Below are positions 18,185 through 26,541 of a DNA stretch of 64,000 bases, one piece after another (the first letter of the stretch is position 1; the number at the start of each line of letters is the position of its first letter). The notes beneath the pieces were generated by a model. That model made no database searches, was not told the DNA's origin, and was given only the letters and a program-made list of their open reading frames with translations. The position numbers and the translations under genes were made by a program. Origin of the DNA: Paracoccaceae bacterium (GTDB lineage: Bacteria > Pseudomonadota > Alphaproteobacteria > Rhodobacterales > Rhodobacteraceae); the NCBI GenBank assembly GCA_902632125.1, contig CACPBQ010000006.1, positions 1 through 64,000 of the forward strand, given 5' to 3'.

Positions 18185-20146
18185 ATGCAAGCAAAGTTGC
18201 AATATATTACGTTATTTCTTTTTTTGCTTTTAACCACAGCACATGCTGAGGCGCCGGTAAGGCCTTTAGGGCTAGCTTTCGAGGCCATGGAAAATCAAGA
18301 CTGGGATAAGGCTTTTCTACTTGCTGATAAAGATGGAGATTTGGGCTACTCTGTTATCATGTGGCACTATCTAAGAGAAGGTTTAGGAAGACCAGATCAA
18401 GCATTAAGTTTTTTACAACAAAATGCTGATTGGCCAGGATTGCCTTATCTTAGAAAAAAATCTGAAAAAATTTTCTTTAACGCCTCAGACAAGCAGATTT
18501 TGACGTTTTTTGAATTGGGGAAACCACAAACTGGTTTAGGCAGTTTAATTTATGCACTTGCCTTGAAGCGGAATGGGCAAAAATCTAAGGCAGTTCTTAT
18601 TGCTCAAGCCGCCTGGGCTGATCAAAGTATGAACAAGAATACAACTTTCGAGATTATTGAAAATTTTCGAACAAATTTACTTCCTTTGAAAGATAATCGG
18701 TTTGAGTTTCTTTTATGGGAAAAAGATAAAGCTTCACTAAACGCAATGTCTTTTCTATTGAGTGATACTCAAAAGGCAGTGGCCGATACGGTTTTTTCTC
18801 TCTATGAAAATAAAAAAAATGTGTCTGCAAAAATTAAATCTTTACCGCCAGATTGGAAGAAACACCCTATTGTAATGCATGCGCGTTTTGAGTGGCGCCT
18901 ACGAAATAATCTTCGGGACTCAGCTCTTCAAGTTCTTGATAAATATAGTAAATCAGGAACACATCTTTCGCAGCCGTCAAAATGGGCCGAAAGAAGAGAG
19001 ATTCTAGCTCGTGATATGATGTATGACAAACAGTACAAAAAAGCCTATGCTATTGCGTCCAACCATTATCTTGAAGAAGGTGATACTTATGCTGTTCTAG
19101 AGTGGCTTTCTGGTTATTTAGCATTAGAAAAGTTAAATAATACAGAACTAGCTTTAAAGCATTTTAAGAATTTTTTAGTAGCTGTAGATGCTCCAATTTC
19201 GTTGGGCCGGGGTTTCTATTGGCTTGGAAGAACCTATGAAAAACAAGGTAAAACGGATGTTGCGCAAAAAATTTATCAAATAGGAGCCAATCGTTGGGAA
19301 ACCTACTATGGTTTACTGGCAGCCGAAAAAGTTGGAAGAACAGTAGATATAAAAGCGTTAAATACCCTTCACACCACATCTTGGGAGACGGCAAGTTTTT
19401 CAACTGGATCAGTTTTTAATGCAGCCCAAGTGCTATTTTCTGCAAATCAAGAGGTTCTAGCAGAGCGCTTTCTTACCCACTTAACGGAAACTCTGTCTGA
19501 TGAAGATATATTAAAATTGGTCAATTTTTTGGAGGTAAGTGAAAAACCACACGAACTTGTCATGGTTGCAAAGAGAGCAGCAAGTCAAAGTAAGGTTTTT
19601 CCACGGCCCTATTTTGCACTTCATTCTGTATCAGACATGCCACACAGAATACCTCCAGAAATGACTTTGGCTATAGCCCGTCGCGAAAGCGAATTTTATC
19701 CAAAGATTTCCTCACCTGTTGGAGCTTTAGGTATGATGCAAGTCATGCCAAAGACTGCGAAAGAAGTCGCAAAAAGGCTAGGACTACGATATTCATCTGA
19801 GCGAATGTTATCAGATTGGGAGTACAATGCTAAGATTGGAATTGCGTATCTAGAAGAATTATCTGAAAGATATGAGGGTAATCCAATCCTAATGGCAGCC
19901 GCATATAATGCGGGGCCATCTCGTGCAGATCGATGGATTGAACTTCTTGGCGATCCACGAAATCCAAAAGTTGATTTAGTTCAGTGGATTGAGAGTATTC
20001 CTTTCGAAGAAACACGTAATTACGTGATGCGAGTTTCTGAAAGTCTACCAAATTATAAAGTAAGGTTGGGAGGAAAACCTCCTACTTCTTTTTATTTTTA
20101 TTTGAAAGGTTCAGCTTTTTTGCCTCTCGCGCCAAAAAGCGAATAA
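18185..20146 (+). CDS. slt: Soluble lytic murein transglycosylase (Slt70-like)
   Basis: The 653-residue periplasmic enzyme has an N-terminal signal peptide (hydrophobic run ITLFLFLLLTTAHAEA, cleavage near residue 22). A long alpha-helical superhelical U/L-type region follows, and a C-terminal SLT (GEWL) catalytic domain runs from about 490 to 620. The catalytic acid is Glu501 in ARRESEF, followed by GALGMMQVMPKTA and AAYNAGPSRADRW, both hallmark motifs. It cleaves peptidoglycan to 1,6-anhydromuropeptides during wall turnover. The final 36 nt overlap the 3' end of the convergent EamA permease gene, so its C-terminal tail is encoded opposite that gene. Confidence 0.93.
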   Translation: MQAKLQYITLFLFLLLTTAHAEAPVRPLGLAFEAMENQDWDKAFLLADKDGDLGYSVIMWHYLREGLGRPDQALSFLQQNADWPGLPYLRKKSEKIFFNASDKQILTFFELGKPQTGLGSLIYALALKRNGQKSKAVLIAQAAWADQSMNKNTTFEIIENFRTNLLPLKDNRFEFLLWEKDKASLNAMSFLLSDTQKAVADTVFSLYENKKNVSAKIKSLPPDWKKHPIVMHARFEWRLRNNLRDSALQVLDKYSKSGTHLSQPSKWAERREILARDMMYDKQYKKAYAIASNHYLEEGDTYAVLEWLSGYLALEKLNNTELALKHFKNFLVAVDAPISLGRGFYWLGRTYEKQGKTDVAQKIYQIGANRWETYYGLLAAEKVGRTVDIKALNTLHTTSWETASFSTGSVFNAAQVLFSANQEVLAERFLTHLTETLSDEDILKLVNFLEVSEKPHELVMVAKRAASQSKVFPRPYFALHSVSDMPHRIPPEMTLAIARRESEFYPKISSPVGALGMMQVMPKTAKEVAKRLGLRYSSERMLSDWEYNAKIGIAYLEELSERYEGNPILMAAAYNAGPSRADRWIELLGDPRNPKVDLVQWIESIPFEETRNYVMRVSESLPNYKVRLGGKPPTSFYFYLKGSAFLPLAPKSE

Positions 20147-20977
20147 CCCAGCTAGCACCACAAGTAATGCGCCGATCACAATATTTGCCGCTAATTTTTC
20201 ACTAAATACCCATAAACCAATCATCGTTGCGAAAAGGAGTTGCAGATAAGCGAAAGGCTGAAGGGAACTTGCTTCTGAAACTTCGTAACACTTTATAAGT
20301 AGATAATGCGCGAGACACGCAAGAATACAGAGCAGACTTAACCATGCCCAATCATTAGGTTTTAAAGTAACCCAAAAACTGCTTCCGACAACGGACATTA
20401 CAATTGCTCCAATAATTCCAGTCCAGAAAAATGAAGTCATTGCAGTGTCTTGGCGTGCTGCATACCTTGTCAGGATGCTATATACAGCAAACATTAAAGC
20501 AGAAATCAGGGGAATTATTGCTTCTAAGGAGAATACATTGCTGGATGGTTTCAAAATTATCAAAACGCCAATAAAACCGATAAAAATTGCAGACCAACGT
20601 TTCCAGCCAACATATTCTTTTAAAACAGGTCCAGATAATGCCGCTACCAGTAGTGGGTAAATCGAAAAAACAGCATGACTTTCGATCAATCCTAGCAAAG
20701 TAAAACTGGTTATCATTACAATAACTTCGAAAGCAAGCAATACTCCTCGAAAGATCTGTAAAAAAGGTTGCTTTGTTGATACAACGTTAGAGAGCCCACC
20801 AGGTTGTCGTGAACATAAAAAGATTACAAAAATTGCAAAAAACCAATACCGAACCATTACAATAAAAAAAACATTATATTCGCGGGCCAGATACTGGGAG
20901 ATACCATCTTGGATAGCAAAGATCAGCATCGTAATTGCCATAAGTGATATCCCAAATTTTTGATTACTTTTCATCAT
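20111..20977 (-). CDS. DMT-superfamily permease (EamA domains)
   Basis: This 288-residue inner-membrane protein has about ten hydrophobic helices arranged as two EamA repeats, the drug/metabolite transporter pattern. The first repeat runs to about residue 135 and the second from there to the C-terminus, which ends in a basic RERQKS tail. Substrates in this superfamily are diverse and none can be assigned. Its ATG overlaps the stop of mnmD by 4 nt, so the two are probably translated together. Its 3' end overlaps the lytic transglycosylase by 36 nt tail to tail. Confidence 0.86.
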   Translation of the reverse strand: MMKSNQKFGISLMAITMLIFAIQDGISQYLAREYNVFFIVMVRYWFFAIFVIFLCSRQPGGLSNVVSTKQPFLQIFRGVLLAFEVIVMITSFTLLGLIESHAVFSIYPLLVAALSGPVLKEYVGWKRWSAIFIGFIGVLIILKPSSNVFSLEAIIPLISALMFAVYSILTRYAARQDTAMTSFFWTGIIGAIVMSVVGSSFWVTLKPNDWAWLSLLCILACLAHYLLIKCYEVSEASSLQPFAYLQLLFATMIGLWVFSEKLAANIVIGALLVVLAGLFAFWRERQKS

Positions 20978-21654
20978 TTTTTAACTGCTATTGTCATATG
21001 CCGCTTGCGACCAAAACCATTAATTCGTTCAACTCTGAAACCTGCCAAATTTAAATTTTTCCGTACAATACCTGCGGCAGAGTAGGTTGATAGAGTACCC
21101 TGAGAAGCAGTACATCTAAAGACTTCTTCCATTAATTTTTTTTCCCATAACTCTGGGTTTTTTGCTGGTGAGAACCCATCCAAGAACCAACAATCAACCT
21201 GTGTATCAAAACTTTTAATTGTGCGCCTGGCATCACCTAAAATAAGTCGTAAGTTATAGTCATTTCCATTCAGTTCACCTGTCTCAAGGAGCGCGGTCCA
21301 AAGAGATGAAAACTCTTGTTTAATACAGCTTATTTGATCGAATTCATTTTGTGCTTTGACCATCTGTTCTGGACTCATCGGAAAGGCTTCAAAAGATGTA
21401 TAAAAAATTTTCCCTTTTTGTTTTTTTAACCTCCATTGCCACAGCGTCGACAAAAAGTTCATTCCTGTGCCAAAACCTAATTCTGCGATTTGGAAACCAT
21501 CTTTCATCCTTTGAGGAAGCTTGTTGCCGAGTAAAAAGACGTGCCTATATTCTTCTAAACCGTTGTCTAATGAATAATAGGGGTCATCAAATTTTTCAGC
21601 TATGGGTATTCGATCGTTTCGCCAAAAAACAGTCGGGTGAGTATCATTTTTCAA
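20974..21654 (-). CDS. mnmD: tRNA (mnm5s2U34) methyltransferase MnmD, stand-alone
   Basis: This protein matches the methyltransferase half of bifunctional MnmC, which completes the wobble modification 5-methylaminomethyl-2-thiouridine in tRNA. Motifs include EKFDDPYYSLDNGLEEYRHVF, the SAM-binding AELGFGTGMNFL, and the catalytic region VDCWFLDGFSPAKNPELW. The frame stays open to an ATG at 21771, but that would overlap the divergent oxidase start. Homologues begin shortly before the WRNDRIPIAEKFDD segment, so I use the TTG at 21654; a GTG at 21678 is the alternative. The partner FAD oxidase is encoded divergently next door instead of being fused. Confidence 0.85.
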   Translation of the reverse strand: MKNDTHPTVFWRNDRIPIAEKFDDPYYSLDNGLEEYRHVFLLGNKLPQRMKDGFQIAELGFGTGMNFLSTLWQWRLKKQKGKIFYTSFEAFPMSPEQMVKAQNEFDQISCIKQEFSSLWTALLETGELNGNDYNLRLILGDARRTIKSFDTQVDCWFLDGFSPAKNPELWEKKLMEEVFRCTASQGTLSTYSAAGIVRKNLNLAGFRVERINGFGRKRHMTIAVKK

Positions 21655-21714
21655 AGGCTTGCACTTTTCTTTTGTCACCTCTATCGCTCTTATATTAGCA
21701 GGCGAAATGAGCGA

Positions 21715-22743
21715 ATGATAGACATCACAATAAGAGGTGCTGGGATTATGGGGCTTACACTTGCTTGGCACTGTCTTAATTTGGGTGCTTCTGTAAGAGT
21801 AATTGATCCCAATGGTATTGCTAACGGCGCCAGTGGTGGCATCGTAGGAGCACTAGCGCCACATGTGCCAGAAAACTGGAACTCTAAAAAACAATTCCAA
21901 CTCGAAAGTTTGGTTTACAGCCAAAAATTTTGGCAATCCGTTGATAATGTCTCTGGATTGCATAGTGGATATAGAAGAACTGGTAGATTACAGCCTTTGA
22001 TGGATGAGTCCAGCGTCGCTTTGGCTAAAAAAAGGAAAGAAGGTGCTCATGAACTTTGGCAAAATCTTGCAACTTGGGAGATAATTGATAACAGCGAGGA
22101 TTGGAAATTAACATCACCCACAGGACTTTGGATATTTGATACATTATCGGCAATAATACATCCTAGACTGGCTTGTTTATCTTTGGCTAAAGCTTTGAAA
22201 AAAAATGGATGTGAGTTCCTTTTAGAGGGGAAAAACCAAGGTAAAGTTATTTGGGCAACAGGTATTCACGATCTTCGTAGAATATCAAAGAAATTAGAAA
22301 AAAATTTTGGAAGCGGAGTAAAAGGGCAGGCGGCACTATTTAAATTAACAAAGCCACAGTCGGTACAACTTTTTGCTGAAACTCTACATTTTATTCCACA
22401 TTTTGATGGTACGCTTGCTGTGGGTTCAACATCCGAAAGTAGTTTTGACCAGGAAGATACTAACGACGATAATCTACAGGCTCTAATGGTAAAAGCTTCA
22501 AAAATCTTGCCAGAATTAGATGGTAAAGACCCAATCTATACCTGGGCAAATATACGTCCACGTGCACGTTCTAGAGCGCCAATATTAGGCCACCATCCTC
22601 TTTTTCCGTCAGAATTCATCATGAATGGTGGTTTTAAAATAGGCTTAGGTATGGCTCCTCGCATGGGAAAAATTTTTGCAGACTTTTTATTATTAAATAA
22701 AGATCGAATACCAGCAGAGTTTCTTCCCAGCGCTAGCTTATAG
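21715..22743 (+). CDS. FAD-dependent oxidoreductase, MnmC oxidase-domain type
   Basis: The 342-residue DAO-family flavoprotein opens with ITIRGAGIMGLTLAW, a Rossmann FAD site, and has SGGIVGALAPHVPENW shortly after, which resembles the C-terminal oxidase half of MnmC. In fused MnmC this domain removes the carboxymethyl group from cmnm5U34 before MnmD methylates it. The late segment ANIRPRARSRAPILG and the terminal GGFKIGLGMAPRMG fit DAO proteins. I chose the ATG at 21715 because the preceding frame overlaps the divergent mnmD leader. The adjacent mnmD gene strongly supports the tRNA-modification role; a generic glycine oxidase is the other reading. Confidence 0.78.
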   Translation: MIDITIRGAGIMGLTLAWHCLNLGASVRVIDPNGIANGASGGIVGALAPHVPENWNSKKQFQLESLVYSQKFWQSVDNVSGLHSGYRRTGRLQPLMDESSVALAKKRKEGAHELWQNLATWEIIDNSEDWKLTSPTGLWIFDTLSAIIHPRLACLSLAKALKKNGCEFLLEGKNQGKVIWATGIHDLRRISKKLEKNFGSGVKGQAALFKLTKPQSVQLFAETLHFIPHFDGTLAVGSTSESSFDQEDTNDDNLQALMVKASKILPELDGKDPIYTWANIRPRARSRAPILGHHPLFPSEFIMNGGFKIGLGMAPRMGKIFADFLLLNKDRIPAEFLPSASL

Positions 22744-22780
22744 CACCTCTAAATCTAATTTCAGTCTAACTTTGTAATAT

Positions 22781-24487
22781 TCAGCTTTCCAACAACCTAC
22801 GCGCTATAACTTGGGCTTGAATCTCTGCCGCACCTTCAAAAATATTCAAGATCCTGGCGTCACAAAGAATTCGGCTAATTTTATATTCTAATGCAAAACC
22901 ATTACCACCGTGTATTTGAAGCCCATTATCTGCTGCAGCCCATGCAACTCTTGCTCCAAGTAGTTTTGCCATGCCGGCTTCAAGATCACATCGGCGGTCA
23001 TTATCTTTTTCATACGCACTGAAGTAAGTAAGCTGCCGGGCTATCATTATTTCTACAGCCATCATTGCTAATTTATTTATAACTCGTGGGAAATTAATCA
23101 GCGATTTTCCAAACTGCTTTCTATCTTTTGCATAATTTAAGGATTCGTCAAAAGCGGCCTGAGCAACTCCAACGGCTCGTGCGGCTGTTTGAATTCGCGC
23201 ACTTTCAAATGTTTGCATGAGCTGTTTGAAACCTTTCCCTTCTTGATCTCCTAAAAGGTTCTCTTTAGCCACTTTAAATTTATCAAAGGCCATTTCGTAT
23301 TCTTTCATACCTCGATAACCCAAAACTTCAATTTCGCCGCCAGATATTTCTGCATCGGGAAAAGGATTATCATCAGTTCCTGGTTTCTTTTCGGCCAAAA
23401 ACATAGACAAGCCTCGATGATCTTGTGAATCAGGATCGGTCCTTGCCAGCAAGGTCATTACATGCGTACGTGATGCATGTGTGATCCACGTTTTATTTCC
23501 AGTAATTTCGTAGTCGCCATTTTCAGATTGTGTTGCTCTAGTTCGTAAGGCTCCCAAATCAGACCCTGTATTGGGTTCTGTAAAAACTGCAGTTGGTAAG
23601 ATTTCGCCACTAGCCAAACCTGGCAGCCACTGTTTTTTCTGTTCTTCTGTTCCGCCGCATAGAATCAATTCAGCTGCGATTTCTGTTCTAGTGCCTAGCG
23701 AGCCAACGCCAATATATCCTCTGGACAACTCTTCTGAAACAACCGCCATTGATGCTTTGCTTAAGCCAAGGCCACCGTATTCTTCCGGGATGGTAAGTCC
23801 AAAAACACCTAACTCTGATAATTCTGAAATCACTTCGAGGGGAATTAGTTCGTCTTTCAAATGCCATTCATGAGCATAGGGTTCAATCCTATCAATCGAG
23901 AACTTTCTGAATTGCTCTCTTATCATTTCTAAATCTTCGTCCAGACCGTTGTCGCCGACGGTTATATTGGCTGAATATTCCAATATGAGGTCAACTAGAA
24001 GTGCACGAGCATGTGGAGTGTTACCTTTACTCGAAAGCTCTTTTACTGATTGAGTTTGAAATTCTGATAAATCCAAAGCATTGAGGCCTAAATCATTAAG
24101 CCTAAATATCTCTCCTTGGCTCATCATAATACCGCCTAGAATTTGCTCAAGGTATTCGCCAACTCCAATCTGAAGTAAGAGCTGTTCGGTTTGTCCAAAT
24201 TTATTTTGTCCAAAAAGGTTTTCAGCCCAATTTACCATTTGGCTAATACTTTCTGTGTAGGTCGCTAGCCAAGCCACACCATGAGCAGCAGATTGATGCT
24301 CTTCGAGCATTGCAGAAGAGACCTTGTTGTCTATCTCTACAAGGTCGCGCAATTTATTTATGGCTTTTTCGTTTAGTGTTTTTAAAGGTTCAACTGTATC
24401 TCTAGCTAAGCTTAAAACATCTTCTAAAACCGGCATTGAAGCAATAATGTCGCGCTGTCCGTCATGAGCCATTAAACGAGTCTCCAC
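22781..24487 (-). CDS. mcd: (2S)-methylsuccinyl-CoA dehydrogenase
   Basis: The 568-residue flavoprotein consists of a standard acyl-CoA dehydrogenase module (about 180-568) preceded by a roughly 170-residue helical N-terminal extension. That extension, with segments such as SAAHGVAWLATYTESI and LLLQIGVGEYLEQILGG, is characteristic of methylsuccinyl-CoA dehydrogenase. The enzyme converts (2S)-methylsuccinyl-CoA to mesaconyl-CoA in the ethylmalonyl-CoA pathway for acetyl-CoA assimilation. Core motifs include EEYGGLGLS, TEPNTGSDLGALRT and ARQLTYFSAY. No other pathway gene is in the window. Transcription starts in the 331-bp region shared with the divergent DUF1013 gene. Confidence 0.88.
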   Translation of the reverse strand: METRLMAHDGQRDIIASMPVLEDVLSLARDTVEPLKTLNEKAINKLRDLVEIDNKVSSAMLEEHQSAAHGVAWLATYTESISQMVNWAENLFGQNKFGQTEQLLLQIGVGEYLEQILGGIMMSQGEIFRLNDLGLNALDLSEFQTQSVKELSSKGNTPHARALLVDLILEYSANITVGDNGLDEDLEMIREQFRKFSIDRIEPYAHEWHLKDELIPLEVISELSELGVFGLTIPEEYGGLGLSKASMAVVSEELSRGYIGVGSLGTRTEIAAELILCGGTEEQKKQWLPGLASGEILPTAVFTEPNTGSDLGALRTRATQSENGDYEITGNKTWITHASRTHVMTLLARTDPDSQDHRGLSMFLAEKKPGTDDNPFPDAEISGGEIEVLGYRGMKEYEMAFDKFKVAKENLLGDQEGKGFKQLMQTFESARIQTAARAVGVAQAAFDESLNYAKDRKQFGKSLINFPRVINKLAMMAVEIMIARQLTYFSAYEKDNDRRCDLEAGMAKLLGARVAWAAADNGLQIHGGNGFALEYKISRILCDARILNIFEGAAEIQAQVIARRLLES

Positions 24488-24818
24488 AAAATTTTCTATC
24501 TTTTAGTGATTTCGAAACCGCTGCGCAACAAAAATACTGTTAACGTATTTGTTATGTAAAAATATTTCGCCATAACTTTTTTAGTACAAATTATTTATGT
24601 TTTGATAATCCTTTTTTGACCCTCCACTATATTTCTCGATTACAACGCATCTCCGTAGATTTAATTTTACAAACATGGATTAAGAATAAATTTACTTATA
24701 GGACTTCACTTTTAAAAAAAAATCGTTATAGCAATCTCACTTCCCCTGTTCACGGATAATACTTTTAGGATGGGCACCTGGATTTAGGTGGTTTTGAAGT
24801 TTATGAAGGAGATAAAAA
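24488..24818. other. Divergent intergenic region between mcd and the DUF1013 gene
   Basis: These 331 bp are very AT-rich and hold no credible coding frame. They must contain the promoters for mcd (leftward) and the DUF1013 gene (rightward). A loose TTGACC at 24616-24621 with ATTACA 17 bp later could be one rightward promoter, but it is weak. A small inverted repeat, CACCT/AGGTG at 24775-24779 and 24786-24790, lies just before a strong ribosome-binding site (AAGGAG, 24806-24811) for the rightward gene. I see no RNA gene or known operator here. Confidence 0.6.
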
Positions 24819-25568
24819 ATGGCCAAACCTATCATGGCGAGAGCAACAGCTGTTTGGCTAGTTGATAACACCATGCTTACGTTCAAACAAATAGCCGATT
24901 TTGTTGGAATGCATGAATTAGAAATACAAGGTATAGCTGACGGAGACGTAGCAACCGGGGTGAAGGGATTTGATCCTGTTACAAATAGCCAATTAGATGC
25001 AGACGAAATTAAAAAGGCCGAAGCAGATCCACTCTATAAGTTAGTTTTAAAACATAATCCCGCTGCTGTGGGAGAAGAAAAAAGGCGTGGCCCTCGCTAT
25101 ACCCCATTGTCTAAACGACAGGATAGACCAGCCTCGATTTATTGGTTGGTCAAATTTCATCCTGAATTGACTGATGGTCAAATTTCCAAACTTGTAGGAA
25201 CAACCAAACCGACTATTCAGTCTATACGTGAACGTACTCATTGGAATATATCAAACATTCAGCCTATTGATCCTGTCGCGCTGGGTCTCTGTAAGCAGTC
25301 GGAGCTCGACACCGCAGTACAAAAAGCGGCGGCAAAAAAGGCAACTGATGGTGCGATCATGTCTGACGATGAAAGACGTAAATTGGTAAGTACAGAACAG
25401 TCTCTTGAAATGACTGTCGAGCCTAAAATACCTTCCAGTATGGAAGGGTTGGAGGCGTTTAGCCTAGCTGAAAATCAGCAGGAAAAGCCAGAAGAAAAAG
25501 ATGAAGATTTTTCAGATGCAGATAGCTTTTTTAATCTTCCCGAAGATAGCGGCAAAACCGATAAATAA
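24819..25568 (+). CDS. DUF1013 family DNA-binding regulator (TrcR-like)
   Basis: The 249-residue protein matches the alphaproteobacterial DUF1013 family (COG3820), some members of which are annotated as the cell-cycle transcriptional regulator TrcR. It contains two helix-turn-helix-like stretches: TFKQIADFVGMHELEIQGIADG (shown as TFKQIADFVGMHE, then LEIQGIADG) near residues 20-43, and LTDGQISKLVGTTKPTIQSI near 117-136. The segment RPASIYWLVKFHPEL is a family hallmark. The C-terminal third is acidic and low in complexity, probably disordered. A strong AAGGAG site lies 7 nt before the ATG. The family is firm; the regulatory role rests on family annotation. Confidence 0.78.
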   Translation: MAKPIMARATAVWLVDNTMLTFKQIADFVGMHELEIQGIADGDVATGVKGFDPVTNSQLDADEIKKAEADPLYKLVLKHNPAAVGEEKRRGPRYTPLSKRQDRPASIYWLVKFHPELTDGQISKLVGTTKPTIQSIRERTHWNISNIQPIDPVALGLCKQSELDTAVQKAAAKKATDGAIMSDDERRKLVSTEQSLEMTVEPKIPSSMEGLEAFSLAENQQEKPEEKDEDFSDADSFFNLPEDSGKTDK

Positions 25569-25586
25569 ACGGTATCATTACTAAAT

Positions 25587-26180
25587 TTAAATTTGGTGTC
25601 GAGCTTTGAGTGCGGCCATTATTGTTCCTTCATCAAGGTAGTCTAATTCGCCGCCGATTGGAACACCTTGCGCTAGGGAGGTGACCTTTACTGACTGCTC
25701 AAGTTGTTCAGCTATATAGTGTGCTGTAGTTTGACCCTCTACGGTAACATTTAAAGCCAATATGACTTCGGTGACATTTTCCGCCGAGACACGATTTATT
25801 AATTTTGGTATACGTAACTCATCTGGGCCCACGGCATCAAGAGCTGATAATGTACCACCCAAAACATGGTAGCGACCTTTAAATATATTTGCGCGCTCCA
25901 TAGCCCACAGGTCTGAGACATCTTCGACGATACACAGTTCTCCATTACCCCTATTTTGATCATTACATATTTCACACAATTCAGCAGTAGTGATATTCCC
26001 ACAGTTTAAACACTCTCTGGCCGTTTCGGACAGGCTAGAAAGCATATCAGCTAATGGTAACAACAAAGAGTTACGCTTCCTAATCAAATGTAAAACAGCC
26101 CGCCTTGCTGAGCGTGGTCCAAGCCCTGGTAGTTTTGCCAAAAGCTCGATTAAAACATCAAGATCGCGATTGTTTTTCAT
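25587..26180 (-). CDS. recR: Recombination mediator protein RecR
   Basis: This 197-residue protein belongs to the RecFOR pathway, which loads RecA onto gapped DNA. The N-terminal helix-hairpin-helix region ([19 protein letters not shown]) is followed by a four-cysteine zinc finger (CLNCG...CEIC, about residues 57-72). A Toprim domain comes next ([14 protein letters not shown] onward), and the C-terminus includes [16 protein letters not shown]. The length is normal. It is the last gene of a dnaX-ybaB-recR operon on the minus strand, only 1 bp after ybaB, an arrangement widely conserved in bacteria. Confidence 0.96.
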   Translation of the reverse strand: MKNNRDLDVLIELLAKLPGLGPRSARRAVLHLIRKRNSLLLPLADMLSSLSETARECLNCGNITTAELCEICNDQNRGNGELCIVEDVSDLWAMERANIFKGRYHVLGGTLSALDAVGPDELRIPKLINRVSAENVTEVILALNVTVEGQTTAHYIAEQLEQSVKVTSLAQGVPIGGELDYLDEGTIMAALKARHQI

Positions 26181-26181
26181 T

Positions 26182-26526
26182 TTAAAATGGGAGTTTCATA
26201 CCTGGCGGCAACCCTAAACCTTCTGTAAGTTTAGCCATCTCTTCTTTTGCTTTTTCGCTAGCTTTTTCTTGAGCATCCTTGATTGCTGCGACGATTAAGT
26301 CCTCTACGACTTCTTTATCATCGCTATTAAAAATTGTTGGATCAATATTTAAAGATTTCAGGTCACCTTTTGCAGAACAAGTGGCCTTGACCATTCCTGC
26401 CCCCGCTTGGCCTTCTACCATTATGTTTACCATCTCTTCTTGCATTTGGGCCATTTTCCCCTGCATTTCCTGGGCAGCTTTCATCATTTTGCCCATATCG
26501 CCTAACCCGCCTAATCCTTTAAACAT
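26182..26526 (-). CDS. ybaB: YbaB/EbfC nucleoid-associated protein
   Basis: The 114-residue protein is a small DNA-binding, nucleoid-associated factor of the YbaB/EbfC family. A helical Met- and Gln-rich N-terminus ([20 protein letters not shown]) leads into the conserved strand region [20 protein letters not shown] and a C-terminal helix ending [12 protein letters not shown]. The C-terminal PPGM motif is typical. It lies between dnaX (15 bp upstream) and recR (1 bp downstream), the usual place for this gene, which supports both identity and co-transcription. Confidence 0.94.
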   Translation of the reverse strand: MFKGLGGLGDMGKMMKAAQEMQGKMAQMQEEMVNIMVEGQAGAGMVKATCSAKGDLKSLNIDPTIFNSDDKEVVEDLIVAAIKDAQEKASEKAKEEMAKLTEGLGLPPGMKLPF

Positions 26527-26541
26527 TTCAATCTCCTAAGT

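Noticed and set aside
24775-24790. Small inverted repeat CACCT/AGGTG before the DUF1013 gene as an attenuator.
   Set aside because: The stem is only five base pairs and it leaves the strong ribosome-binding site free. There is too little to claim regulation.
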